The notes: generated by a model from the sequence alone, not told the origin. Numbered from the stretch's first letter, positions 8,601 through 16,993 are shown. The stretch is 56,500 nucleotides of DNA from CAXPZW01 sp964221845 (GCA_964221845.1 CAXPZW010000050.1:1-56500), one strand, 5' to 3'. A program made the numbers and translations.

Positions 8601-11600
8601 AGCGCGTGTACACCGCCACCGACAACTGCGGCAACAGTAGCACCTTCACCCAAACCGTGGAGTTGTTTGACAATCAACCGCCCACCTTCGTGTATGTGCC
8701 TGAGGACCAAGCGCTAGCCTGTTCGGATGGCATTCCGCCCGTGGGCAACCCCGTTGTGGAAGATGACTGCAACGCGGTTACCGTGACCTTTGAAGAAACC
8801 GAAGAGGGCTCAGGTTGTCAGCAACAGCTGCGCCGCACCTGGACGGCAACCGATGCTTGCGGCAACACCGCGCAAGCAGAACAAGTCCTGTACATCGGCG
8901 ACCAACTGGCTCCAGAGCTGCAAAACGTACCGGCTGACCTCGCGTTGGATTGCGCGGCGGCGTTGCCCGATCCTGCTGAGGTAACCGCAGTGGACGATTG
9001 TGGTGAATTGGAAGTACTCTTCACCGAAGAAACCTTGGACGGCGCTTGTGCCAACACCTACACTGTTGTGCGCACCTGGACGGCCATCGATGCGTGCGGC
9101 AACAGCACCAGCGCCTCCCAAACCATTGCCTTCACCGATACCACGCCTCCGGTGTTCGATACAGAGGTGGAAGACATCATTGCGCAGTGTGGCGAGATTC
9201 CATTGCCTCCTGTTGTGACTGCATCGGACGATTGCGGTACGGTCATGATCGATCTGGTGGAGACCTTTGAAACCGGCGGTTGCCCCAACATCATCCGCAC
9301 CTGGACTGCAACAGACGCGTGCGGAAACGCTGCTGTACTCGTACAGAGCGTACAGGTGGAGGACAACGAGCCTCCCGTGCTTGAGGGCATTATTTCGGTG
9401 ATCAACACTGCGTGCAACAACATCCCGGATCTGCCAGATCCCGAGGTGAGCGATAACTGCGACGACGAAGTGGCGGTGACCTACACCGAGAACATCATCG
9501 GCACCGGGTGTGAAATCACAATCATCCGCACCTGGATTGCCTCAGACGATTGTGGCAACACGACCGTTGTCTCGCAAAGCGTCAACCTCACCGACGAGGA
9601 GGCTCCGGTATTTGTGACGGCTCCTGCAGACCTGACCGTGGAGTGCTCGGCGCTGGACAACGTGCCCTTGCCAAACGTGAGCGACGATTGCGGCGCTACG
9701 GTGGTCATGAGCTACGAAGACCAAACCTTGGGCACCGGTTGCGAGTACGACATTGCCCGTACGTGGACCGCTACGGATGCCTGTGGTAACACGGCTTCTG
9801 CAGTGCAAACCCTCCATGTCATTGACCAAACACCACCGATGATCGCGGGCATTCCGCCGAACATCGCGGTGACCTGTGACAACATTCCAGCGCCTGTAGA
9901 TCCTGTAGTGACCGATGCATGCAGCGATGTGGCAGATGTGGCCTTAACCGAAGTGCAACTCGGAACAGGATGCAGTTACACCTTGCAACGCACCTGGACG
10001 GCGACAGATGCATGCGGCAACGCCATCAGCATCGCGCGACTCATCTTCGTGGAGGATGCCTTGCCTCCATACTTCGTGGGTGTTCCAGAAGACATTCAGC
10101 TGGCCTGTTTGGCCGACGAGGTGCCCGAAGCTGTGCATCCTCAGGCCATGGATAACTGCACCGCAGCTCCTCCGGTGACCTTCATTGAGTTTAGTGAGGC
10201 ACTGGCGTGTGGTGAGGTGATTACTCGCCGTTGGGTGGCCACCGACGACTGCGGCAACACCGCCACTGCCGAGCAGCAGATTTTCCGCACTGACAGCCAA
10301 GCGCCTGTGATCTCGGGTGTGCCTGAGCCGGTGCAAGTGAGCTGCGACAACATTCCTACGCCGGCAGAAGTGACCGCCGAGGATGCTTGTGGAGACAGCG
10401 TACTACTCATTTTTGAAGAAGACGTGGACGGCGGCCAATGCCCGTACACCATCACCCGCACTTGGACTGCGGTAGATGCTTGTGGCAACACCGCAGTGTC
10501 CATCCAGCAAATCGAGGTGACCGACTTGGTGGCGCCAGCCTTGGTGAATACCCCTGAGGACATCACTGTATCCTGCGGCCAAGTGCCAGATCCTGCAAAC
10601 GTGCAAGCGGTAGACAACTGCTCAGATGTGGCGGTGCTGCTGGAAGAAGAGTGGTTGGAAACCGGCTGCATCAGCCTGCTGCAACGCACTTGGACGGCTA
10701 CAGACCTCTGCGGCAACACGGCGCAACACGTGCAATTGATTGAGGTGCTGGACGACGCAGCCCCTGCATTCACGGCGTACCCTGAAGACATGATTATCCA
10801 ATGCGGCGACCCTGAGCTGCTCGTACATGTGGACATTGCCGACGATTGCGCCGGCGGATCCATTGTCTTCAACGAGGAGCGCTTGGACACCGAGTGTTCC
10901 AGCGAGTTCACCTTGCTGCGCACTTGGACGGCGACCGACGCGTGTGGCAACGCAAGCACCATCCAGCAAGTGGTGGAGGTGGTAGACAGTTACGCACCAG
11001 TTTGGCCAGAAGCCCCAGAAGACCTGGTGGTGACGTGTGAAGAGATTCCGCCCATGCCAGAGGTGGTGGTAGACGGAGAATGCGACGACGACGTCGAAAT
11101 CTTCGTGGAAGAAACCATCACTGAATTGGGTGAAGTGGGCGAGACCGAATGCACCTTGGGCAACACGGTCACAGATTTCGCAACTGTTGCGCTGTGGCTC
11201 CCAGGTTTGCCTGCAGAGTTTGCCGAGAACTACGTGTTCGCAGCCGAAGGCGGGGTGTTTACCCAAGACTTTGAGGCCGGTACGGCACACATCTCGGGCC
11301 AAGTGTACGACGCGAACTACCCGCTGCACAGCTGGATCATTGATATCCATCTGGAAGACCGCAATGACTGGGATGCCTGGAGCGAAGCTGGCGGCGGCTA
11401 CAAGGACGACTACGGTGTTGCCGGCGAACTGTACAAGACCTGGAGCTACTACAAGCTCTCGGACGTCAGTCAGCTGATCGGCGCACACGACTTTGAAGGC
11501 TCGGTGTTGGACTTGACCCACGCCCCAGCCAACTACGAGTTCGGGTTCCAGGTGGGCGAGGCGGCCAACAACCGCAACGCCGAGTGGGGGATGAGCGGCT

Positions 11601-12079
11601 GGTTCTTCTACGAAGGCACCTTACAAGGCATTCCGGTAACTGGCATGGGCGACGTGATGACCGAAAACGCCTGCTGCGCCGATCAGGACATTGTGCGCAC
11701 CTGGACCATCACCGATTGCGCGGGCAATGCCTCTACGTACACCCAATTGATTGAGGTGCGCCAAGACATTCCATTGGAGCCGCTCTTGATCACCGTGGAG
11801 GACGAGGAAGAAGAAGTGGACGCCCGCAGCCTGGACGTGTTTGGCACTGAAGGGGATTGGTTCCGCGTGGCCTTCACTCCAGAGGTGGACGGCGACTACA
11901 TGCTGACCATTTGCAATGAGCAAGGCCGTTGCGTGGAAATGCGCGAATTGAAAGGACTCAAAGCCGGTCAACGTCAAGTATGGGCACAACCCAAAGAAGG
12001 GTTGCCCTCGGGCGCGTACGTAATCACCATGGCCGGACAAGACCGCAAATACAGCGACCGCGAGCTGGTGCTCCGGTAG
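5699..12079 (+). CDS. Giant exported HYR-like repeat protein with C-terminal sorting-type domain
   Basis: A 2126-residue surface or secreted protein. Residues 1-23 (MRYAVSSLLMFLMVVLPLTA..AQ) form a signal peptide; I start at 5699 rather than 5672 because it gives a clean one. Residues 31-204 form domain A. Residues 213-2023 hold 19 repeats of about 76 residues with the pattern CG..P.P..T..D.C, then a central Cys, RTWTATDACGNTA, Q.I.V.D..AP, matching HYR-like domains. Repeat 2 contains an extra domain at about 331-505 (TQTPGGWG, LGFDAYDPDF). Repeat 19 contains a second copy of domain A at 1817-1992. Residues 2024-2126 are an acidic linker and a beta-rich end (LKAGQRQVWAQ, LPSGAYVITMAG) resembling type IX sorting domains, though divergent. 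The role is probably adhesion or surface structure; ligand unknown. Confidence 0.9.
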   Translation: MRYAVSSLLMFLMVVLPLTAPAQDSPCSFEECTITGFGSAQRVLWIPNLPGPVNHRWFFDEDGGTFETFSDGTAHIYGNTFNEDAPEYELYIDIWFTDRMNWAEWSALGRGWKGNATTVGDLYTTWDYYIMHPDSANRLSAGGAWEGTLDVTHMPSNYYFGLQVGEAANDQNGAHGMSTWMEYTGTLDGAYVEGNADINGEGGCEPLELIDCVADVTVECGDSTDPSNTGTPEILCPEMSLDYEDITSGDCPLIITRTWTVTTTVGETATCTQTITVEDTTPPAMSTLPELSFVDCGETISPAWPTATDACSGETAVTVTTEALPFEEGMCGQFRTQTPGGWGAPASGDNPGTYRDAHFDAAFPNGLTIGCENTLTLTSSAAVEAFLPAGGTPAALPPGDMVDPAGYTNALAQHLVALKLTLGFDAYDPDFAGAYASMTELVLGAGELAGTTLQELIDQADAVIGGCSTELTPSQITGALTLVNENYVDGTNDQGQVDCPYADLCGELTVFTFTATDDCGNTATALQLVGAIDTEGPTILTDLQDITVECGQVPEPFIEVDGCGEGAGEWTVEVNTFSGTCLPTLEYVYTVTDACGNAVQANQFITVIDTEAPVFLNAPEDLNIACGDPIPPFTPEVSDACDEAVDVAFSESISSTGCGQLVIHTWIAMDACGNTASVSRTITQIDDAGPQPVSPLNDAEVSCDGALTPATPEFADACSAVVDVQVEVTLPSDECGATGQYIWTALDACGNSTVIVQNVTVVDTEAPVFADAPTSFELMCGDALPAATLTAIDNCSGVDLTHEDVEMPTEGCAGLVRTYTALDACGNVATFTQTITFVDSEAPELSAYPVDVEGSCTVALDPPVITATDNCDAEVEVTLAETITPLDCGIQVQRTWTATDQCGNTASHTQSLTLSDSEPPIFSGDTVVTASCAIDPMSFINVTDDCDPYVELTFTETQSGDFCGQTLERVYTATDNCGNSSTFTQTVELFDNQPPTFVYVPEDQALACSDGIPPVGNPVVEDDCNAVTVTFEETEEGSGCQQQLRRTWTATDACGNTAQAEQVLYIGDQLAPELQNVPADLALDCAAALPDPAEVTAVDDCGELEVLFTEETLDGACANTYTVVRTWTAIDACGNSTSASQTIAFTDTTPPVFDTEVEDIIAQCGEIPLPPVVTASDDCGTVMIDLVETFETGGCPNIIRTWTATDACGNAAVLVQSVQVEDNEPPVLEGIISVINTACNNIPDLPDPEVSDNCDDEVAVTYTENIIGTGCEITIIRTWIASDDCGNTTVVSQSVNLTDEEAPVFVTAPADLTVECSALDNVPLPNVSDDCGATVVMSYEDQTLGTGCEYDIARTWTATDACGNTASAVQTLHVIDQTPPMIAGIPPNIAVTCDNIPAPVDPVVTDACSDVADVALTEVQLGTGCSYTLQRTWTATDACGNAISIARLIFVEDALPPYFVGVPEDIQLACLADEVPEAVHPQAMDNCTAAPPVTFIEFSEALACGEVITRRWVATDDCGNTATAEQQIFRTDSQAPVISGVPEPVQVSCDNIPTPAEVTAEDACGDSVLLIFEEDVDGGQCPYTITRTWTAVDACGNTAVSIQQIEVTDLVAPALVNTPEDITVSCGQVPDPANVQAVDNCSDVAVLLEEEWLETGCISLLQRTWTATDLCGNTAQHVQLIEVLDDAAPAFTAYPEDMIIQCGDPELLVHVDIADDCAGGSIVFNEERLDTECSSEFTLLRTWTATDACGNASTIQQVVEVVDSYAPVWPEAPEDLVVTCEEIPPMPEVVVDGECDDDVEIFVEETITELGEVGETECTLGNTVTDFATVALWLPGLPAEFAENYVFAAEGGVFTQDFEAGTAHISGQVYDANYPLHSWIIDIHLEDRNDWDAWSEAGGGYKDDYGVAGELYKTWSYYKLSDVSQLIGAHDFEGSVLDLTHAPANYEFGFQVGEAANNRNAEWGMSGWFFYEGTLQGIPVTGMGDVMTENACCADQDIVRTWTITDCAGNASTYTQLIEVRQDIPLEPLLITVEDEEEEVDARSLDVFGTEGDWFRVAFTPEVDGDYMLTICNEQGRCVEMRELKGLKAGQRQVWAQPKEGLPSGAYVITMAGQDRKYSDRELVLR
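6335..11767 (+). repeat. 19-copy HYR-like protein repeat array
   Basis: This stretch of the giant gene encodes 19 tandem units of about 228 bases. Each unit has three conserved cysteine positions and the signature W.A.D.CGN. Repeats 2 and 19 are each interrupted by a domain of about 170-175 residues, placed between the central Cys and the RTWTATD strand. DNA identity between units is moderate: the ACCTGGACGGC and GCGTGYGGCAACAC segments recur while the rest has diverged, so the array is old. Confidence 0.9.
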
Positions 12080-12134
12080 GAAATCGACTTAAGGTGGGAG
12101 AAGCATCCGACGCATTCGGATGTGGTTTTGGTAG

Positions 12135-12166
12135 GGCCGCCCTGGAATAGGGCGGCCTTCTTTTTT
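12135..12166 (+). terminator. Rho-independent terminator of the giant gene
   Basis: A perfect 9-bp stem, GGCCGCCCT at 12135-12143 and AGGGCGGCC at 12149-12157, with a GGAAT loop, is followed by TTCTTTTTT. It lies 55 bases after the stop codon of the repeat protein gene. Confidence 0.9.
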
Positions 12167-12200
12167 GCGCTTGTTTACGCAGTGCTTTTTCTCGCGCGCT

Positions 12201-12302
12201 CGCGCGTGCCCCCACCCATGGGGGGCGCCGGGCCCCTTCACAAAGTTGAGGCGCCGTGTGTATGTGAATCGGGAGTGAAGCGTTTATACCCGTGTATAAA
12301 CG
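12201..12302 (+). repeat. Palindromic intergenic element, copy 1
   Basis: Two hairpins lie between the giant gene and nhaC. The first is CCCCCA / TGGGGG (12209-12214 and 12219-12224). The second is a perfect 9-bp inverted repeat CGTTTATAC / GTATAAACG (12281-12289 and 12294-12302, loop CCGT). The order of blocks CGCGCGTGC, CCCCACC.ATGGGGG, CGGGAG.GA and TATACCC..TATA recurs at 41122-41237 in the same orientation. I take this to be a dispersed repeat of the genome; the function is unknown. Confidence 0.6.
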
Positions 12303-12314
12303 GGTACACACGGA

Positions 12315-13847
12315 TCATGCTTCTGCTTGGGCCTCAGTTTCGCCACCCTTCAACTTGCGAATCTTCCAGCCCATGTACCCGAACAGAATGGTCATCAGCG
12401 GGCTCACATAGTTGAAAACGCAGTACGGCAAGAACGTGAGCACATCCACGCCCAACACCCCTTGCTGCGTGGCGCCGCAGGTATTCCATGGCACAAGCAC
12501 CGAAGTCACGGTTCCGCTGTCCTCCAGGGTGCGTGAGAGGTTCTCAGGCGCCAAGCCTTGTTCCGCGTATTCGTCCTTGAACATCTTGCCGGGGACCACA
12601 ATGGCCAAGTATTGATCAGAAGCAGTCAGATTGAAGAACACTGCTGTGCCTGAAGTCGATGCAATCAGCGAGCCCACAGAGTTGATGCGGCTCAGGATGG
12701 CGCGTGTGATGCGTTTGAGCAGCCCTCCGGCTTGCATGGCTCCGCCAAAGATCATGGCGCATACAATCAGCCAAACGGTGTTGAGCATGCCTTCCATGCC
12801 GGAGCCCTTGAGCAGGGAAGAGCGGTCCTCTTCTGGAATGTTGAACAGGTCGTTGATCGCGTCATTCTGCTCGGCAAAGAAGTCCGTGGTGGAGGTCATC
12901 ATCGAGACGGTGCTGGTCAGATACCCGCTGTACGCGTAGTCTTCGGTGTACTCCTCCACAGCGACTCCGTTCCAGTCTGCGGCAATGCGCTCGACCAGTC
13001 CAGATTGAAAGCATACAGCACATACTGCCCCCAGAAGCGCGCCAATCATCAGTGCTGGGATAGCAGGCATCTTTTTGACAATCAAGACGATCACCACAAC
13101 GGGAACCAAGAAGAGCAGGGGAGAAATGGTGTCAAAAGTCCCACGGATGATCTCCTGCATACCCGCAATTTGAGCGGGATCCGCACCGCCGTCAAACATG
13201 AATCCTGCAATCAAGAAGACCACAAGTGCCATGCAGATGGAGGGCACGGTAGTGTAGGTCATGTAACGAATATGCGTGAACAGGTCGGTGCCGGCCACAG
13301 CGGGAGCCAGGTTGGTCGTGTCGCTCAAGGGAGACATCTTATCGCCAAAGTAAGCGCCCGAAATCACGGCGCCGGCAATCCACCCTTCGCCAATTCCGAG
13401 AGCTTGCCCAATGCCCAAAAGCGCCACGCCCACCGTCGCTACGGTGCTCCAAGAGCTTCCTGTGGACACTGACACAATCGCGCAAATGATACAACTGGCA
13501 AACAGGAAAATGGTCGGGTTCATGATGTCCAGCCCGTACACGATCATGGTGGGGACAATCCCTGAAATCAGCCATGTGCCTGCCAAAGCGCCAATGAGCA
13601 GCAAAATGATCAGCGCTTCCAGTGCCGAGGAGATGCTGGTGCGAATGGCGTCCATGGTCTGTTGCCAACCCACGCCAATGGTTTTGGAGATGATCACAGC
13701 AATGCCTGCAGCCAACAACAGTGCAATTTGGTTGGGGCCGTAGCTGGAGTCTCCTCCGAAGAATACCACGTTCAGCGCCAGCAGCACAACAAGAATCATA
13801 ATGGGCAAAAACGCCTGCAACAGGCTGGGAGACTTCGTGGAGTCCAT
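12315..13847 (-). CDS. nhaC: NhaC-family Na+/H+ antiporter
   Basis: A multi-spanning inner-membrane protein of about 510 residues with some eleven hydrophobic segments, similar to NhaC-type sodium/proton antiporters that expel sodium in exchange for protons. Typical stretches are STGSSWSTVATVG, GAYFGDKMSPLSDTTNLAP and the C-terminal VPWNTCGATQQGVLGV. I start at the ATG at 13847 (MDSTKSPSLLQ); a TTG at 13889 in the same frame would add 14 basic residues of no evident value. It is convergent with the giant gene and divergent from moaD, 77 bases apart. Substrate and ion coupling are inferred from family. Confidence 0.9.
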   Translation of the reverse strand: MDSTKSPSLLQAFLPIMILVVLLALNVVFFGGDSSYGPNQIALLLAAGIAVIISKTIGVGWQQTMDAIRTSISSALEALIILLLIGALAGTWLISGIVPTMIVYGLDIMNPTIFLFASCIICAIVSVSTGSSWSTVATVGVALLGIGQALGIGEGWIAGAVISGAYFGDKMSPLSDTTNLAPAVAGTDLFTHIRYMTYTTVPSICMALVVFLIAGFMFDGGADPAQIAGMQEIIRGTFDTISPLLFLVPVVVIVLIVKKMPAIPALMIGALLGAVCAVCFQSGLVERIAADWNGVAVEEYTEDYAYSGYLTSTVSMMTSTTDFFAEQNDAINDLFNIPEEDRSSLLKGSGMEGMLNTVWLIVCAMIFGGAMQAGGLLKRITRAILSRINSVGSLIASTSGTAVFFNLTASDQYLAIVVPGKMFKDEYAEQGLAPENLSRTLEDSGTVTSVLVPWNTCGATQQGVLGVDVLTFLPYCVFNYVSPLMTILFGYMGWKIRKLKGGETEAQAEA

Positions 13848-13924
13848 GCGCAAAGGAGGTTTGCGACGAAAATAGCCAACCGCGCGCAATCGGAATTGTG
13901 AGATCTGAACGCCATATTTGTGAC

Positions 13925-14170
13925 ATGCGAGAATTTGCTTTGCTCTGTTTTGGTATTGCCCGTGACATCACCGGCCAGCGTATGCTCCAGCGCCCCGCAA
14001 CCCCAGGGTTGACGGCGGGTGAACTGCAACAGACTCTCTTGCGTGAATACCCCGATTTTCAAACCCTGGCCTCCTTGAAGCTGGCAGTCAACCAGTCCTA
14101 TGCCACTGAGGACACGCCCATTGCTGCGGGCGATGAGGTGGCCATCATACCCCCAGTCAGCGGAGGATGA
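13925..14170 (+). CDS. moaD: Molybdopterin synthase small subunit MoaD
   Basis: MoaD carries a thiocarboxylate on its C-terminal glycine and donates sulfur to precursor Z within the MoaD-MoaE complex. The 81-residue protein has the ubiquitin-like length and ends in PPVSGG, the required double glycine. I start at the ATG at 13925 (MREFALLCFG), which matches family N-termini; an upstream in-frame ATG would add nine unrelated residues. CATATTTG, a near match to the Bacteroidota -7 box, ends four bases before the ATG. The stop overlaps the moaE start (ATGA). No moeB-like activating enzyme is seen in the window. Confidence 0.94.
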   Translation: MREFALLCFGIARDITGQRMLQRPATPGLTAGELQQTLLREYPDFQTLASLKLAVNQSYATEDTPIAAGDEVAIIPPVSGG

Positions 14171-14589
14171 ACCAGGAACGCATTCACATCGGACGTCATC
14201 GGTTGGATACAGAAGGCCTCCAGAATCTCTATTCCCAGCCCCAAGACGGAGGCATCGTGGCCTTCACAGGAACCGTGCGCAACGCCACCAGGGAGCGCGA
14301 AGTGTTGCATTTGGACTTTGAAGCCTACGAGCCTATGGCGGTGCACACCTTGGAGCAATTGCGCGAGAAAACCATGCGCAAGTTTGGCGTGCGTGATGTT
14401 GTGATTCACCACCGCCTTGGGCGCGTCTTGCCCGGTCATGCCGCCGTGGTTGTGGTGGTGTTTTCAGCCCACCGCAAGGAGGCGTTTGAGGCGTGCGCGT
14501 ATGTCATGGATCGCCTGAAAAAAGAAGTGCCAATTTGGAAAAAGGAGGCCTTTGTAGACGGCGAAGTGTGGGTGTCTGCTCACCCTTGA
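14167..14589 (+). CDS. moaE: Molybdopterin synthase catalytic subunit MoaE
   Basis: The large subunit of molybdopterin synthase, 140 residues, converts precursor Z to molybdopterin together with MoaD. Visible motifs are GGIVAFTGTVRN, LDFEAYEPMA, HRLGRVLPG and the catalytic lysine region KKEVPIWKKE. The ATG overlaps the moaD stop, so the two are translationally coupled as is usual. Its 3' end overlaps the 3' end of mobA on the other strand by ten bases. Confidence 0.96.
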   Translation: MNQERIHIGRHRLDTEGLQNLYSQPQDGGIVAFTGTVRNATREREVLHLDFEAYEPMAVHTLEQLREKTMRKFGVRDVVIHHRLGRVLPGHAAVVVVVFSAHRKEAFEACAYVMDRLKKEVPIWKKEAFVDGEVWVSAHP

Positions 14590-15686
14590 TTCCAAGCGCC
14601 AAGGTCTTCTTGTGTGTTGATGTTGGAAACCCATAAAGGGTTGATAGATAAAACGTTATCAGTATTACTGTTAATCAACACTTTACGTGGGCACGAGTTG
14701 CCTTGACTCAAGAACGCCAGCAGCTGTCCATAGCTTTTGGGCTCCCAAATGGCGCAAAGCGGTTCAGGGAACGACTCCTCTGATTTCACAAAGGCCGTAG
14801 CGATTTTGCTGGTGTTGCGGTTGCGCACCAAATGGTCCAGTGCTTCGCGGTCCAGCCCTGGCATGTCACAAGCCACTACCAAGTACGCCGCATTGGCGTT
14901 GTGCATGAATGCAGTCATCAACGCACCCAGCGGCCCAAAGTCAGAAATACGATCGGGGAGTGGGGTGGCAAATGCGGCGATATCCTCAGCTTGATCGGGT
15001 CTGCATGACACCAGCACTTCGTCGCAGACTTCGCCCAACAGATCAGTCAGGTATTCGCGTTGAGGCTTGCCGTGTAGGTTGATCAGGCCTTTGTCGGTGC
15101 CCAAACGGGTGCTTTTTCCACCCGCAAGCACCAGCCCGTAAAGCGGTGGAGGAGTGAGCAAATGCTGGTCCAGTAAGGCGTGCAGTGCCTCGCGGTCCTC
15201 CAGCTTTACCGTGGGTGTTTCTGGTGAGAGGTGGTTCGAAAGAAACGCCGGCCAAGCATCCATCCCTGGACACAACACCACAGCCAAGACATCGGTCAGG
15301 CGGGCCAAGCGCTTTTCCAGTGAAGCAAGTTTATCCGGATGTACCAAGGCGATTTGGTGCGAGGCGTCAAAGTGATTGCCGTTGACCAGCGCACCGTCGC
15401 ATTGCTGAAAGGCCGATCGACGTTGCCATTCGCCCATTTGACCCGGTGCACGTACCGAGTGAAACGACTGGTGGTCCATCCACTGTCCACCCACAGGGAA
15501 GGGGCTCTTTTCAGGGTGGTGATCCGCGTCTGCGTAGGCAAGCATGTGCTCTGGGCGGGCTTGGATGTAGTGTTCCACCACCTCTCGAATTAACCCGCAG
15601 GGGGCACCGAGCAGCGAAACTTCACAATGGGCGAATTGTCCGCGGTGGGGCCGCGATACCGGAGGGTGCTTAACGTGTTTGGCCAT
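14580..15686 (-). CDS. mobA: MobA-type molybdenum cofactor guanylyltransferase with N-terminal MobB-like domain
   Basis: The C-terminal half, from about residue 180, is a MobA nucleotidyltransferase that links GMP to molybdopterin. It has LVLAGGKSTRLGTDKG, ISDFGPLGALMTAF and VVACDMPGLD. The N-terminal 175 residues (SLLGAPCGLI near the start, then YADADHH and NGNHFDAS) look like a degenerate MobB-type domain, but the P-loop lysine is missing, so GTP binding in the usual way is doubtful. The total is 368 residues from the ATG at 15686. The start lies inside the end of the acyloxyacyl hydrolase gene (17-base overlap), implying co-transcription. The guanylylated cofactor is what FdhF/YdeP-type enzymes need. 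Confidence 0.9.
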   Translation of the reverse strand: MAKHVKHPPVSRPHRGQFAHCEVSLLGAPCGLIREVVEHYIQARPEHMLAYADADHHPEKSPFPVGGQWMDHQSFHSVRAPGQMGEWQRRSAFQQCDGALVNGNHFDASHQIALVHPDKLASLEKRLARLTDVLAVVLCPGMDAWPAFLSNHLSPETPTVKLEDREALHALLDQHLLTPPPLYGLVLAGGKSTRLGTDKGLINLHGKPQREYLTDLLGEVCDEVLVSCRPDQAEDIAAFATPLPDRISDFGPLGALMTAFMHNANAAYLVVACDMPGLDREALDHLVRNRNTSKIATAFVKSEESFPEPLCAIWEPKSYGQLLAFLSQGNSCPRKVLINSNTDNVLSINPLWVSNINTQEDLGAWNQG

Positions 15687-16893
15687 GTTCGGGGCCAAAA
15701 TAGCGCAGGAAGCCCACACTCACCCCGCTGTAGTCAGCTTCTCCAAAGTTCGCGCTGATGTGCGCGGCGGCAAAGGCATTCCAAGTCGGCGCCTTGAGCG
15801 TGTTGATGGCATACACCCGCAGTCCCAAACGGGCAGGGAAGAGGGACTTGAGCAATAGGTTGATGCCGTCTTTACCTTCAAAATCCCGGTTCCATTGGGC
15901 AAAGAAGGGTTTGTAGAGGTTGAGCCCGCCTTCCACATCAATGCCCACGTGTCCCATCAAAAACTCGCATGCAAGGAAGTAATGGATGTTGGAGGCGTTC
16001 CAACGTGGGTTGTCGATGTACTCGGGGTACTGGTTTTGGCGGATCTGATCTTCGTAGTGGGTGTAGAGCTGGTAGGTGAATCCCGTGCGCACGCGCAGAT
16101 GTCGTCGCCAAAGGACGCCCACGCCAAGCGATGTGGCATATACAGGTCTTTTGGGCGTGCCCACGGGTCCAATCGTCCCTCCGTATTCGTGGATGCCCAA
16201 TCCAGCGCGGAACCAAGCGAAAGTGCGTTTGGTGCGCGGGGCAGTCTGGCGTGGGCGGGAAATGACCGGGAAGATTGCCGCGCGTTTGTAGCGTCCAGCT
16301 AAGGTCAACACTGCCGAATTGATGCCGAAGTTGGGCAGTTGTACATGCCCATTGCTACCATGTAGAAATCCCCCATACACCCGCCATTGCCAATTGGGCG
16401 TGGTGCGCAAGTTGCGTCCGAGGTAGGCGTGAAAAGCCCACGTATAGCGGGAGCCCACGACAATGTTGTCGGGGTTAGAGATGGAATCGTAAGGCGTGGA
16501 GAAACGCGAGGCGCCCAGTCCAACTTTGAAGATCCACGCTTTTTGAGGGGTGTCGCCTGCGTAGAGCTCAATGAACGGGTAGACGCTGATGCTGGTGCCG
16601 TATACCTCGGGGTTGCCGTAATCGCTGAAGGTGCATTGAACGCCTGTGGTGGGGAAGTTGTACCAGGCGCCCCAATCCGAGGTTTGGTGACGCTTGCCTG
16701 TGGCGATATGCCCACCGGAATGCAGTCCAATGGATGGAAACGGTTGGTGGTTGGGAACGATGCTTCCTGCGTGCAGACCCACTTCAAAAAAAGGGGCGTC
16801 CTGTGCTGGGACACGGCCTGGTTCAGGCTGGGACCATCCTTGGCTGGAGGTCAAGAACATCAGACTAAGTGTACAACAAAGCAAACGCAGCAT
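15670..16893 (-). CDS. Acyloxyacyl hydrolase / PagL-like outer-membrane lipid A deacylase
   Basis: A 407-residue protein with a signal peptide (MLRLLCCTLSLMFLTSSQGWSQ by position 22). It resembles the Bacteroidota acyloxyacyl hydrolase family related to PagL, which removes acyl chains from lipid A in the outer membrane. Family features are HAGSIVPNHQ near the start, alternating aromatic strands typical of a beta-barrel, and HGSNGHVQLPNFGIN, which matches the His-Ser catalytic region of PagL. I start at the ATG at 16893; the open frame continues upstream over the MarR gene of the opposite strand and is not coding there. TACATTCG, like a -7 box, ends five bases before the ATG. Activity on lipid A is inferred. 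Confidence 0.82.
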   Translation of the reverse strand: MLRLLCCTLSLMFLTSSQGWSQPEPGRVPAQDAPFFEVGLHAGSIVPNHQPFPSIGLHSGGHIATGKRHQTSDWGAWYNFPTTGVQCTFSDYGNPEVYGTSISVYPFIELYAGDTPQKAWIFKVGLGASRFSTPYDSISNPDNIVVGSRYTWAFHAYLGRNLRTTPNWQWRVYGGFLHGSNGHVQLPNFGINSAVLTLAGRYKRAAIFPVISRPRQTAPRTKRTFAWFRAGLGIHEYGGTIGPVGTPKRPVYATSLGVGVLWRRHLRVRTGFTYQLYTHYEDQIRQNQYPEYIDNPRWNASNIHYFLACEFLMGHVGIDVEGGLNLYKPFFAQWNRDFEGKDGINLLLKSLFPARLGLRVYAINTLKAPTWNAFAAAHISANFGEADYSGVSVGFLRYFGPEHGQTR

Positions 16894-16993
16894 GCCCGCG
16901 AATGTAGGGCTTCGTGAGGCATGGAAGAAATGCACGGGATTTGGGGCTTTTTTAGGAAACGAACCTTGGCAGTGAACCGAAGATGCGCGAAAT

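Noticed and set aside
6335..11767. Repeat array read as DNA satellite or CRISPR
   Set aside because: The periodicity is at the protein level with continuous coding; there are no identical short repeats with unique spacers.
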